DNA from: Trifolium pratense
Lineage: Eukaryota > Streptophyta > Magnoliopsida > Fabales > Fabaceae
Direction: 5' to 3'
Assembly (NCBI RefSeq): GCF_020283565.1
Contig: NC_060061.1
Span: 28,929,362 to 28,993,361, forward strand
Length of the DNA stretch: 64,000 nt
Below, in pieces: positions 33,230 to 44,780 of the stretch. Each line of letters begins with the position of its first letter. Positions within the stretch are counted from its first letter, which is position 1. The notes under the pieces were generated by a model. The model did not search any database. It saw only the letters and a program-made list of their open reading frames with translations, and was not told the origin of the DNA. A program made the translations under genes and the position numbers.

Positions 33230-34932
33230 CTTATCTTATAAAGTTAGTTTAAAATCAAAGATTGTTTTTAAAACTAAAATCATATCATGATGCAACTTAA
33301 GCTCAAGCAAATCTCGGGAGCTGCATCAGCTATAAAAGAAGACTCAAGCCAATGTTTTTTAGTACGAGTAAAAATTGAAGGATTTCTAGAACAATAGAGC
33401 TAGTTGAGAGTCAAAACACTTCTGATCTCTTGCTAGCAGTTACTTGTGCATTTGCACAAGGGTGACCTTCTCTATAGTTTTAGATCTAGGAAATGTTGAA
33501 TTAGTTAAGTCAGCACATCTTCGTGATAAAAGAGTTACAATTACTTAGGGGGAGTGAACCTTTAAGTAGAAGGTGCAGTAGGATTAAGAAAAGACATAAA
33601 CAACAATAAGCTTTGTTGTTCGTTGTAAGACTAAGTATTAATTCAAATTAGTGGTCTTCCTTTTCTGAATTAGTATCCCCTAGAGTAGGTGTAGTTTCAC
33701 CGAAATGGGTTAACAATTACTTGTGTTGAAGGTGTGAAAACACAAGAAGGGGGAGTTGAATTGTGTTTTAGGTAAGTTAAAACTTTTTCAAAGTTCTTAA
33801 CTTAACTAAGCTCGCAGCGGATAAATGCAATAACAATAACAGAGATCAGAGAGAGAAAAGCACACAACAGATTTATACTGGTTCCTCTCACAAAACGAGA
33901 GTAGTCCAGTCCCCTTGTACTTCCAAGGGATTTCACTATAATCACACAAGATTACAATAGCTCAAGCACACAAGCAAGAGACTTCACCACAATGCTCAAG
34001 CACACAAGCAAGAGACTTCTCAAACTTACAAAAGTAAATAAAGTTCGTTGATTGTAATACAAATGCTCTTAAGAGAACCTTTAAAATCAAATACAAAGAG
34101 TACACAAAGACTTCAGAGTATTTAGACTAAGAATGAGTTTTCTCGGTTCAGAGGTTCAGAGCTTGTATTAGCAGATGAGAGATTGTTCGTGCGTGTGTTA
34201 TATCTTGTGTTATTATTTGCACTCTGCTTCTTCTAGTATATATAACTGAGAAAGAGTCGTTGCAAAAGTAACCGTTGGTGGAGATAACCTTTTGTCTTCA
34301 TGCATCTATCTTGATGCAGTTTGGTCGTTACTAAAACTAAGTAAGAGTTTCAGCAACTTTGACCATGTGCAGAGAAGACTTTCCTTATTCAGCTAAGAAG
34401 TCAGACAAGTCACGTTCTCCCTTATGGACAGACAAAATGTAAGTAGCTGTTCTGATCAAGGTTGAGAGGTCATTTTCTTCATTGGTAAGAGAGTTGACCT
34501 TCAAATACGAATCTTCACACAATCCAAGATATACATCAGAGTTTGATTAACTTCAGACTTTAACAAGTTATGATGTCTTCATCCTCTGACGCATATAACT
34601 TCTGAAGATTCTTATCTTCTGAGTTCTTGCGAAACTCTGAGAACTAACTTCTGAGCCTTCTTCAGAGCTTGTCTGTATCTAAGTTCTGCACACTTAAAAT
34701 AAATTTTTAGTATCTCCAATTGTACATTAATACTTTGTTATCATCAAAACCTTAATAGATTTAGGGACAACAATTTTTAAATCAATTTTGTTCCAACATG
34801 TGTCTTTTACTTGCTTTCACTATTTATCATCCTGCATCACAATTGTTATACACGTTGTCTTAGACATCATACAAAGGAAACAATTATCCTAGACAACATG
34901 TACGACATCTGTCCTCTGAAGAACATAATTTG
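33230..34932 (+). repeat. Sirevirus-like LTR fragment carrying a solo LTR insertion
   Basis: 33,230-33,726 and 34,799-34,932 resemble the right half of the 2,817 element's LTR (TATCCCCTAGAGTAGG, GGGTTAACAATTACTTGTG, acatctt/agacaac phrases) and lead into a primer-binding site at 34,935. The left end of this LTR and its interior were not recovered. It is a diverged, older relative interrupted by 33,727-34,798. Confidence 0.6.
33727..34798 (-). mobile_element. Solo LTR, minus orientation
   Basis: 1,072 bp. On the minus strand it starts TGTTGGAACAAAATTGATTT and ends TTTTCACACCTTCA. TGTGT lies on both sides (33,722-33,726 and 34,799-34,803). There is no internal region, so it is the product of LTR-LTR recombination. 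It interrupts an older LTR, which dates it as the younger of the two. Confidence 0.82.
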
Positions 34933-34934
34933 AA

Positions 34935-34948
34935 TTGGCATCAGAGCA
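34935..34948 (+). promoter_or_regulatory. Primer-binding site remnant
   Basis: TTGGCATCAGAGCA, the same initiator-Met-type site as at 3,826, marks the boundary between the older LTR fragment and its lost interior. Confidence 0.7.
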
Positions 34949-36780
34949 TTGATAAATCACTTTATGTGATGTTAGTTGTCCCTATTTACTTTGATTATTA
35001 CTTCCCAACATGGTGATCTACTATTGTTATTGTGTCATTTTGATATATTTTGAGTCTATTGATGTATTTAGGATTTAAATCTAATTTTTCGTTCAAAGAG
35101 GAAATTCTGGTGATAATTTGTGTCAAGACAGACCACCGAGTCAAAGCAACAAAAGGCTTCAGAGCTTATTTGATAATCAGAGTCAAGGCTACAATTTTTG
35201 TACAACCGAGAACTGCGGGGAGTCTTATGTGCAGTCAAAGCATCCACGTATGCAAATAATGAAGAATACAATGATATCTGAAGATAAGATAACCAGTGAT
35301 TTCCCATGTGCAGATTGTACTATCCTAGTACTATCCAATTAAGGGAATATGCTTTATTCCATTGGGTTGTCTTATCCTATAAGGTTTGACCCATGATCCA
35401 AGATTGAATGATATATAAAGGAGCCTTAAACCCTAATTTCAGTGTGCAAACTTGGAGGCAAAATACCAAGTTAAGTTGGAGAGCTAATTTGTGTGTCGTC
35501 ACTCACTCGGTTGCGATTCCGATAACGGGAGGCACAACGCTGCTGACTTGTTGTAAGTTTAAGTGGTGTTGGGATACAACGGTTAATTCTTACAACAAAA
35601 TATGCGATGAAAACCTTCCTTTTTCATTTTATGCCTGCATATTGAGATTTTGTTTTTATAAGTTGTATTTCGTGCTATTGTTTTTGCTTTTCGCATGTTG
35701 TACTTCATGTTCTCAAATCGAGTATCATTTTTAATAATACATTTGCTTTCATGATTTCGTGGTTAAAAAATTAAGAATATATATCCGTTACCGTTAGTAT
35801 ATATGTGTCTGTATGCAAATCAATAAACAAATTCTTTCACTTTACATTTGTTTTGTGAAAATTGAAATTTTTACCCGATCCTTGTAATTACTTTAATATC
35901 ATCAAACTTTTTTTTTTTGTTGGAAACCTTAATTTCCAATCCTCTTTTTTCTTTTCATACCATTCATGTTGGGAATTTGTTTTATATCTTATTCAACGTC
36001 ATCAAACGTATTTTCTTTACATATTTTCTTTTTATGCCGAAATATATTAAGATTTTTTTCATAAATTGTATACCAAGTATCTTGCCCATTGGAGTACTAA
36101 TTTGGATATGAGGTTATTTCTAGCATCAAGTAGCCCTGGTTCCTCCCGTCGTAATTCTCTGGCATCAAACCAGGGTAATACGTTAAGGATATTAAAAAAA
36201 ACACTAAAGATTTATTTGCGATCGACGCTGGATTTAAAGATTAACTTTTTTTCAGATGATTTTGTCCATTATTTCATCCTCATTTTATGTCTTATTTTTG
36301 TGTATTTATAATTTAAATTTTTTTTTTGTTGCTTTAATTTGATTATACTCCGTGCGACACACGATCATCGTAGAAACTCGGGAAGATATAAAAAGACATT
36401 TGTATATATTTTTGTGTTGTGTTTAAGTACAACCAAGTGCTCCTATTTATAGTATTGGAGACAAAAAGACAAAGAAAATAATTACACATTATTGTTAATA
36501 ATTGATCCTAACATAATTACAATATAAAGTATAATAATAAGAGAATCTCAATATATCGTAACAATCACTATCTAGTATTCTTACAAAACCCTTAAATAAA
36601 AAATAAATTATTTTATATAAATATATATAATAACAATAATATTACATTGGGTGCAGGAAAGAGAGTGAACCACTACGGTACGATTCAATAAAATTAAACG
36701 GCTATGATGTTAACAGTCAAATCTGGCCAGCGCCAGTGCGCCACCCGTGACAATTCCACGTTGTTTGTTTTGAAATCACT
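34949..36780. other. Retroelement leader remnant and AT-rich intergenic DNA
   Basis: No intact frame. The first few hundred bases are likely leader of the degraded Sirevirus-like element. A TATA-like ATATATAAAG at 35,410 is followed by CCTTAAACCCTAATTTC, and could be an LTR promoter, but no linked ORF was found. Confidence 0.45.
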
Positions 36781-37420
36781 TAGGGTTGTCAATTTGCATC
36801 CGGTTTAGCGGATCCTCGTGGGGATTGTCCCGTTCGGAGCTCCGAAAACAAAGATTTTATCCCTGTGGGGATGGGGATGGAGGCAAAAATCCTCTCGCAG
36901 GCACTTTGGGGCGAGGATCGGGGACAAAGCATCCGTCCCCGCGGATTCCCCGAATCCGTCCATATATACACTATATATTATTATTAGTATGATTATTAGT
37001 AACCAAATGTTTTTGCAATGTTTTTAGTATGATTATTAATCCATTCCCCGAACTGCCATACTTTGCTATGGAATATTTTGGCCGTTAGGTTTTGTATGAT
37101 TTTTAGTAGCCAAATGTTTTTGCAACATTTTTTTGGTTATGAATGCATTATGTTGTTTTTATTATTTAAAAAAGAAAGATGCAAAATAATTGTTTTTTTT
37201 AAATAAGACAGAAAAAATAACGTCATATTAGTGTCATAATTTGACCGAAAAATATAGAATTTTTTTTAATATTTGATATTCGTGGATCTCCGCGGGAACC
37301 GTGGAGATCTGTGGGGATGAGGACACATATTCCCGTGAAGACGGGGATGGAAGCAAAATCTCTCCCACATGCACTTTGGGGCGGGGAACGGGCACATTCC
37401 CTGCCCCGTTAACATCCCTA
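36781..37420. mobile_element. hAT-like non-autonomous element (640 bp), GC-rich ends
   Basis: Ends TAGGGTTGTCAATTTG and, as complement, TAGGGATGTTAACGGGG. Flanks AAATCACT (36,773-36,780) and AACTCACT (37,421-37,428) form an 8-bp target duplication with one mismatch. Subterminal repeats of GGGGATGGGGATGGA and CACTTTGGGGCG(A/G)GGA occur near both ends. There is no transposase. Confidence 0.75.
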
Positions 37421-37449
37421 AACTCACTTCCTTCCTTCTCATATATAAA

Positions 37450-37785
37450 CTAGTCCCACACCCGTGCGATGCACAAGTGTTATGCGGTATTTTATATTAT
37501 AATGTTGAAAAGTCATTCGTATAAATTGAAACAATAAGTATTAAGAAAATTATAATAATAACATCAACAACAACAAAATAATAATAATAATAATAGTAAT
37601 AATAAAAGTGATGTAAATATAAGATAGATATTAAAGATGTGTTTATACATTTCGAAAAGATTAAAATGGATCCTATTGCATCTACCAAAATAAGTTGGTA
37701 ATCCATAAATTGTCATGTCACTATGAAAACGGTTTGTGGTCATACTCATACACTGTGGTTAGATGAGTGGTAGCACACCTATCTA

Positions 37786-37829
<44 letters not shown>

Positions 37830-37985
37830 TGTTTATAAATTTAAAAAACTTATTTATACATCACATTTGAAGTTGCTTTGGTATCTTCTTCATTAACATT
37901 GATTAAGAATATCTTTAACTCATTCTTCAAAATAACTATGAAAATGACAACATATAATTGACCATTGAAAACAATCGATGTTGAA
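37450..37985 (-). mobile_element. Helitron 3' portion with Pif1 helicase remnant
   Basis: On the minus strand the 3' end is hairpin CTTGTGCATCGCACGGG, gap, CTAG at 37,450-37,453, flanking T. Upstream, 37,850-37,985 reads FNGQLYV, then KNELKIFLINVNEED and TSNVMYK, the form of the C-terminus of the Helitron Rep/Pif1 helicase (GQLYV, LKIL, TSNVVYK). The intervening region has TA and AAT microsatellites. This is a decayed once-autonomous Helitron. Confidence 0.68.
37789..37827. repeat. (TA)n microsatellite
   Basis: About 19 uninterrupted TA units. Confidence 0.95.
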
Positions 37986-38410
37986 ACATAAATTTTTATT
38001 TATATTATAAATCTTATTGAAGGATTCTGAGTTGGATAAACTACTTCATTATCTCTTACAACAAAACTACAGTATTATCGAATTTGACATTTATATTAAT
38101 TTGAAACTTATTGGAGCAAAGATAAACCAACTTAACTCATACTCAAATATCGAATATGATAAAAATCATACAGGGCATAACAACCATTAGTAAATTTTAT
38201 TTTATCTATTTTTTTTACTAACATTAGAAAGTAGTCCTGACAATCGACCAACTCCTTATATTTACACAGATTAGACAAAAGATTATTAGCAAAAACATTA
38301 ACTTTTTTGAAAAAAAAAACAATAAAATACACAAAATAATAAAATGAACAAAAAAATTTAATTTTTTTTTTGATAAGCAGAAAAAAATTTAAAATGAATA
38401 ATAACCCAAA

Positions 38411-38427
38411 ACAACAACAACAACAAC

Positions 38428-38461
<34 letters not shown>

Positions 38462-38487
38462 GTAATAATAATAATAATAATAATAAT
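38411..38487. repeat. (CAA)n-(AAT)n microsatellite
   Basis: Seven CAA-like units run into about 21 AAT units with one AGT interruption. The long tyrosine/cysteine frame on the other strand is produced by this repeat and is not a gene. Confidence 0.95.
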
Positions 38488-38599
38488 TACAATTAGTACC
38501 CCACATTAAATGGATGTAAGTGGATGATGTGACTAAATGAAAGGTTTTAATTGGTTTGTGGATTAGGGTTTAGATAAGCAATTCCACAACTATCTAGAA

Positions 38600-39268
38600 T
38601 CTTTTATATTATAAGCTTGTATACACAAGCAAACTTTAAACCCTAATTTGTTTTCTCTATTTTCCCTCCATTTTATCTTGCAATTTTTATTAAAAAATAA
38701 TACAATTTTGTCTTGACTAGGATTCGAACCCGCAACCCTTCAATGCAAGGCAATATTTCCAACCAATATGGCATATATACCAATTATGATTAAAATTATG
38801 TGCAATAATTGATAAGCACCATCAATTTTAAAAGTATATCATATCAAAATTATTGTTGACTATATTATTCATCACGAAATATTTTTATGTCTTTCCTGAT
38901 CAATATTTTTTTTCTACCGGATCATAAATTTAGAGAATAATTATCATGTGAGATTTGGAAAGTTATTATCACGTGTAATTTGGAAAGTTATTATCAAACT
39001 CAATTCTGCTAAATCAATTTTTTTTTTTGCAATACAACCAAACACAACCATAATCATGTCACTAATCACATTCATTATTTTGATTTTAACATTGCAGATT
39101 TAATATTAACAGATGATCAATTGATACAATATGCACTAGCAGACCAATTGTGATTTAAATTATGTCCACAAAGTGTTAAGCTCCATCAACTTTCATAGGA
39201 AAGATTTCATACGACAATTAAGCACCATCAATTTTCATTGCACAATTTAAACAATTAAAAACCGATAA
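38600..39268 (+). mobile_element. Truncated Helitron-like element (5' end copy)
   Basis: It starts TCTTTTATATTATAAGCTTG after an A and is similar for about 200 bp to the element at 39,269. It contains a GGTTCGAATCC-type B-box sequence on the minus strand near 38,722. No CTAG hairpin terminus was found before the next copy begins, so its 3' end is missing or hidden. Confidence 0.45.
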
Positions 39269-39837
39269 TCTCTTATATTATAAGCTTGCTAACATAAGCT
39301 AACCCTAAACAAAAAATTTTCCCCTCTCATTTTCTCTTTCTTTTTATTGCAGCTTTATATTAAAAAAATACAGATTTGTCATCGAACCTGCATCCCTTAC
39401 TTACAATAAAACCTTTCAACCGCTAAAACATGTGCTTCAATTATGAAAGAATTTAGGAATCCTAATATGTTAACCCTATTTTCAATAAATTTGAACGGAG
39501 GAATTAATCACAATTTTTATTTATTTATGAATGTCTACTTAAGTTTATGTTCTTGATTATGTCTTTAATTTTTTTTAACCTTTAATTATCATTAATTTTT
39601 TAACCTTTAGTTATCAGCAATTTTTTTTTAATAAGTAAACAAAATGATGGAGTTCCAGAATTATTTAAAAAATATATAAAATATAAAATAAGCACATAAA
39701 CAAATATAGAATAATTAGTCCATGGAATTCCCTATACTACTCTTATTGAAAACGCTCTTAGAATTTTTGTATTTTATTTTTTATTGTTACATATTACACC
39801 TAATTAGACCCATGCACCGCATAGGTCAAAGTTCTAG
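39269..39837 (+). mobile_element. Non-autonomous Helitron
   Basis: 569 bp. The 5' end is TCTCTTATATTATAAGC after A. The 3' end has the imperfect hairpin ACCCATGCACCGCATAGGT, an 8-base gap, then CTAG followed by T. No coding. Insertion between A and T and the CTAG end fit Helitrons. Confidence 0.6.
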
Positions 39838-40173
39838 TTTATATATATAGATAAATTAAATTTAATGAATGAATGATGAATCCACATGCGATGTTGATTT
39901 AGTGTATGTTTGGATACACGTTCTAGAGCTTTATACGTGCGTTTACTACGGTGAAACGTGATTTGACTCAAATTTAACTTGTTTGGTTTGAATAGTGTTG
40001 AATTGATTCAAGCTTCAAACTCACGTTTAACTGAAGCTAGTGTTTCAAGCTTCTGCGTTAACCCAAACACAATTCTCAAAATTTTCTTTTGTGGCGTATA
40101 GCAAATGATACGTAACTATTTTTTATTGACTGTGGTGTACTATCTATTAATATCATTGTACGAGTATTGTACG

Positions 40174-41278
40174 AGTAATGTTAAGGTCACACTCTTTAAC
40201 ACACCCTTTTGACACACTCCAATCATAATTGAACATGTCATCCACTTCTTCTTGTTGGTTTACCTATTACCGGTTTCAATTTAACACTAGTAACCATTTT
40301 TTTTTATTTATTATTACTTATTTTTCTTTGCATCTTCGGACTTTGTCTATTCGTGTTCTCTTTTTCCTTGTTCACTATCACCAACCGAGTTCTTTAGATC
40401 TGACTTCTTCTCTTGCCACTGGCGAAGTGTAGGCCGTAGAGTGATAACTTAATTCATCCATGGTAAGCAATAATTGTTTTGGCTACATGTGTTTTCCCAA
40501 TTTGTAATGCATCTCCAACACGTTCACGTACACACCTTTGAATTTGATCCAGAAAACTACATGCGGCAGTGGCAAACTAATAGAAACAATGAAGCAAATG
40601 AAATCCAAAGAAACCATTTTTGTGAGAATATCATTGGGTGAAAAAATTGAAAATAAGGAAATAAGTCAAAGCAGCGTTAAAGAAATCGAGAAATACGGTG
40701 AAAAGATTGGATTTTAAAGAAAAAATCTTGAATTGGGTTTTAATTAGGAAAAAGTAGAATTGAACTTGTCTTCCGTAGCCATTGCCATTTAAATAACACA
40801 ACAATGAAACCTTCCTCTAAAATCTGGAACTGAAATGGCGAATCATTTTTGTGTAGCAATTGGAGCTTGATATTGAAACGACGATAAAGATAACTGATAA
40901 CAAGGGTTTCTGGAGATGGAAGAGACAATGCGTAAAAAAGTTGTTTTTTTTTTTACAAAGAAGTTTATTTTGTTGTCAACCTGCTAAACAGTTTACTAGA
41001 TAAATGATTAAAAAAAGGGTCATGCTAACCAGTGCCCCTGGGGCTTTGGTTAAGGAAACCAAAAAAGGAAATTTTAAAATTAAAAATAACAATGTTTACA
41101 CTTTCGAAGCGTTGACCGCACAAAATTCAATGTGATATTACTATATTTGGTTCCTTAAACAGTGCCCCCGGGGCACTGTTTAGCATTTTCCTTAAAAAAA
41201 TAGGGTGATGTGACCCAATAGATAGAGGTGTGTTGAAAGGAGTGTGTTTGAGAGTGTGACCTTAGCACTTTCAATGTT
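40174..41278. mobile_element. TIR element with nested MITE
   Basis: The left end ATGTTAAGGTCACACTCT(TT) matches the complement of the right end TGCTAAGGTCACACTCTCAA, extending over about 40 bp (acacacc(c)... tttgacacac). The middle has no transposase. A 175-bp MITE is inserted at 41,017. The right end was then duplicated (41,394-41,578). The target duplication was not resolved. Confidence 0.6.
41017..41191. mobile_element. 175-bp MITE with 9-bp target duplication
   Basis: Termini GGGTCATGCTAACCAGTGCC and, as complement, GGAAAATGCTAAACAGTGCC. TTAAAAAAA flanks it at 41,008-41,016 and 41,192-41,200. Same family, size and target preference as the MITE at 19,584. Confidence 0.85.
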
Positions 41279-41578
41279 TTCAATGAAACATGTCTCTGTT
41301 CATATATATATGTTTTTTTTTTTAAACATCATTATGTACTATTACTACTTTCTGAATTTCTGAAAATAAATTACAAATAAAAAATTAAAGAGGTGACCCA
41401 ATAGATAGAGGTGTGTTGAAAGGAGTGTATTTGAGAGTCTGACCTTAGCACTTTCAATGTTTTCAATGAAACATCTCTATGTTCGTATATATATATGTTT
41501 TTTTAAAAAAACATTATTATGTACTATTACTACTTTCTGAATTTCCGAAAATAAATTACAAATAAAAAATTAAAGAGA
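41211..41578 (+). repeat. 183-bp tandem duplication
   Basis: TGACCCAATAGATAGAGGTG begins both units (41,211 and 41,394); they agree along their whole length with few changes. It duplicates the right terminus of the TIR element above. Confidence 0.9.
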
Positions 41579-41629
41579 TTTTATAAAATAAATTATATTA
41601 TTATAAATTTAAATTTAAGGAAAAATGTT

Positions 41630-41785
41630 AGGTCCTTTAAGTTTTATGTTTGTATCAGATAGATTCTTTAAGTTTTTTAAGTTACAAATAGGTCCTCTAA
41701 GTTTTACGTTTCTATCTTGTAGGTCACTTAAGTTTTTTAAGTATCTAATAGGTACTTTAAGTTTTACGTTTCGAATTCTATATTT
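41630..41785 (+). repeat. Three degenerate ~55-bp repeats
   Basis: The phrase AGGTCC(T/A)(T/C)TAAGTTTTA(T/C)G followed by ttt.tatc and TAAGTTTTTTAAGT occurs three times in succession. The predicted 90-aa frame over it is an artefact. Confidence 0.75.
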
Positions 41786-42469
41786 TGCTAATTTAATAAT
41801 TTTATTTTATGTTTTAATAAGTACTATAAATAAGGACTTTTCTATTATATGCAAATTTATAAATTTTAAAAATTTCAAAATAGTAAATTTGTATTAAAAT
41901 TTGTGCATTTTATATAAAATGTATAACTTTTTAATAAATAATTGTTGTTTTTCAATACAAAATTACTACTATTATTTGCTTTAACATGTGCAATATTGCA
42001 CATGTTAGACAAACTTAAATAAGAATAATGTATGTTATATGAATTTATCTATGCCCATTGTGGTAATTATACACCCAAAATTAATTTTCTTTTTTTTTTT
42101 TTTTGGTTTACTAATTTTCTTTAAAATTATCCAAACAATATGAATTGATGACAATCAATTCTAAATTATTGTATCCAAACATAAATTAATTCTTTTAAAC
42201 TTAATTATATCAAAATCAATTCTGTTCGCAATAGAACCAAACACATGGTTAATAGTAGATCTGTCACAAAGTTTCCTTTTCATTTTCACACTATACTGTA
42301 CATTATTACATTGGCACCTTCAATGCCCAATTATTTTCAATGGGTTATTCCATTTTTTAAATCACTAAATCAAATCAAATCTAGTCCAATTCTTCTTCTT
42401 CTTCTCAATCACCACCCACCCACATAATTTCCTCCTGTGTTATCTGCTGCCTTTGGATTTTCAAGTTAC
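41786..42469. other. Upstream region of the left KCS gene
   Basis: AT-rich, no gene. Probable promoter of the left KCS copy is in its right part, but no TATA box could be assigned with confidence. Confidence 0.45.
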
Positions 42470-42713
42470 CAGAGGCGGACCTGCATGCATTTGTAATTAC
42501 AAAAACCTCTAAAAATCCTATCTCTCAAACTCATCTCTATCGCTACGCTGCCGCCGTTGATTCTCATTCTCTCTAGCAGTTTCCCGTATCAGCTGCACCA
42601 CCAATTCTTCTCTTTTGCCGCGTCTCACCGAGTTCAATAACAGGCCAAGAGGCTCTTCATTCTTGATTTGATCTATGTGATTGAGGTTATTGATTTCTGA
42701 ATTGGTGATTGAG
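42470..42713 (+). other. 5' UTR exon of the left KCS gene (predicted)
   Basis: A CT-rich, moderately GC-rich stretch ends in GAG|GTTTGT, a good splice donor at 42,714. A matching acceptor (TTTTAAACAG) lies at 45,343, six bases before the KCS start codon. The exon start is approximate. The equivalent of this exon for the right copy would be beyond the window end. Confidence 0.6.
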
Positions 42714-43978
42714 GTTTGTATTTGATTTGATTTGATTTATTTTTACTGTTTTGTTTGATATATTTTCTTTGTTTTGGTAGATTTGGTTCATAAGTTTATG
42801 ATTATTTTTCTTTTTCTGGTTTTTATTGTCAATTACTAATTGCCAACGAAAAATTCCATAGAATTTGTAGTACTAGTTTAATCAGAGATCTTAACTTCAT
42901 GATTGGAAGAGAATATAGCAGCGAAAGAAGGGAATATAATGCTGTCATTTCCAGTGACATAGTTCACTATCTAATATATGTAAACAAAAGGTTTGAAGGG
43001 GGAACTAGTAATCAAGTTGGATATCCATAAGGTGTATGATTATCTTGACGCGACGCAATCATGTTTAATCTTGGTTTTGCCACTCAAATTGGGTTAAGTT
43101 TAACAGTAGATTTTGTAACCGAGCAATAAATTTTAAGGTGTTTTAAATCTCGTAGTTTAATTTTTTGATGATCATTAAATCTTGATGGTTCTTTTCGCAA
43201 GTGTACGAAAGACGTCAAGTAGTACAATTAAGAGTTATCGTTTCCTCAGGGATTGTATTAAATTCGAATCGCGGATACCGTATTTGAACACACTATTTTT
43301 GAACATGATTGGGGATTAATTTCAGAAGAATCTTCGATTTCTTAGTTTCAAAAGTTTTGAAATGATTGAGAGTTTTCGGATCGAACTATTTCACAAGCTA
43401 CACGCGAATTCACACACAATAGGATCAGTTAATTCACTCAATGATGAATCGATGATAAGTGGATTCAATCTCTTGCAATCCACTTCGCTCAATCGATCAC
43501 AAATCCTTAATCTCTTAAGCGATTTGTGATTAATTGAGGTTTTGCAATACAGGATTCAATTAACATAATCAATTAACATTCAATCTCTTAAACACAAATT
43601 GATTACTCATAATTCTCAATTCTACACTAAATCAGATTCTCATACGCATTCAATCATTAAGATCATTTGTGTAATTAGCTAAAAGACACAAAAGCATTAC
43701 AATCTAAGAAGTTATGAATTGAATAAACTGAACCGATTACAATTGAGGAAGAATTCACGCGAGAGCTTGATCCATAGTCTTCACCTCCAACTCCCAATCT
43801 TGGTGCTTAGTGTGCCATAATCTTGCACATCATCACCAGCTGGCTTTGATCTTGCATTATCTTCATCATCTTCAGCTAAAAGAACAGAGGAAATGGCGAG
43901 ATGGAGCTTGATTCTCAATTCCGGATCTAAAAAAGTCGAACCCTGCACAGGAAAATAGAGCATCTATTTATACTTTTA

Positions 43979-44395
43979 CGCACCTGCGCCATGCGCAGGC
44001 CCCTGCGCCCTAGCGCAAAGAGGCAGTTACAGCTGCGCAGTGGCGCAGGCCTCTTGCGCTGTGGCGCAGCTCCAGTTCTGGGTTCATTCTCCAGATGTTC
44101 ATCCTGCGCCATGCGCAGCTCTTCTGCGCCATGGCGCAGCTTACAGAGATTGACACTTCAAAAGCCTATTATAAAAGCGCCATGCGCAGCTTCCCTGCGC
44201 CCTGGCGCAGAGACCAGTGATGTTCTCCATCAAACAAGCTCAAAATGCGCCATGCGCAGCCCTGTGGCGCCATGGCGCAGCTTACAGGGGACTTGAGTTG
44301 CTAATTGATGCAACATTGCGCCATGCGCGGCTCTTCTGCGCCCTGGCGCAGCATCAACTCAGTTTTTCCCCTGCTTTGCTTGCGCAGCACTCAAT
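43979..44395. repeat. GCGC-rich palindrome array in KCS intron (left)
   Basis: About sixteen near-repeats of the 14-bp palindrome TGCGCCATGGCGCA and variants (TGCGCCATGCGCAG, TGCGCCCTGGCGCAG) in about 415 bp, in pairs separated by unrelated text. Strikingly GC-rich in AT-rich surroundings. It forms part of an unclassified insertion of about 43,100-44,470. Confidence 0.85.
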
Positions 44396-44546
44396 GTAAG
44401 ATTCGGCTATATTTCACTCATTCTATTCAACTTTTTTACAATATTTCCTAAAAATCGCCTTAAACATGCTCAGATAACATGTCATGATGAGGATTCATCA
44501 GGTGGCCTGCCTGAATTTTATAGTCTAGCTCCGCCACTGCATGGTA

Positions 44547-44649
44547 CTCCCTTTGTGACAATATATAAGCAAAATTCACCTTTCTAGGTTCATTGCATAA
44601 TTAATGTATCTGGTAGATGAATTTTGCTTATATATTGTCACAGAGGGAG
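44547..44649. mobile_element. Stowaway MITE (left arm)
   Basis: 103 bp, ends CTCCCTTTGTGACAATATAT and ATATATTGTCACAGAGGGAG, TA at 44,545-44,546 and 44,650-44,651. Confidence 0.9.
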
Positions 44650-44780
44650 TACATTCTTTTTTCAAACTACCTTCTTGCTCCGTTGTGCCTAACTCTGTTA
44701 TTTGAATGCTTGCTTTTAATTTCACTTTTTATTATGTCTCAATTCTTTTTATGGGTCTCTTTATTGCTCTCAAACACTTT

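Noticed and set aside
35410..35735. Possible small gene after the TATA-like box at 35,410
   Set aside because: The 108-aa frame has no motif or splice support; the region looks like retroelement leader.
36340..36370. Another Helitron end (CCGTGCGACACACGATC)
   Set aside because: The stem is imperfect and no CTAG-T lies at the right distance.
38132..38506. 124-aa minus-strand frame rich in tyrosine and cysteine
   Set aside because: It is a translation of the (CAA)n-(AAT)n microsatellite and its flanks.
38715..38740. tRNA gene suggested by GGTTCGAATCC
   Set aside because: No A box at proper distance and no cloverleaf; a B-box-like motif within a transposon.
43927..44296. Arg/Cys-rich frames over the GCGC array on both strands
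   Set aside because: All frames stay open only because the array lacks stops; they change residues between the two arms without constraint.
43979..44395. CRISPR-like array of repeats and spacers
   Set aside because: The units are degenerate palindromes with irregular spacing in a plant intron, duplicated in the other arm; no Cas genes or prokaryotic context.
42472..44540. hAT element spanning the KCS intron, from CAGAGGCGGACCTGC to the complement of CAGTGGCGGAGCTAG
   Set aside because: The two ends are similar for only about ten bases, the flanks share no 8-bp duplication, and the left end falls in the predicted 5' UTR exon.
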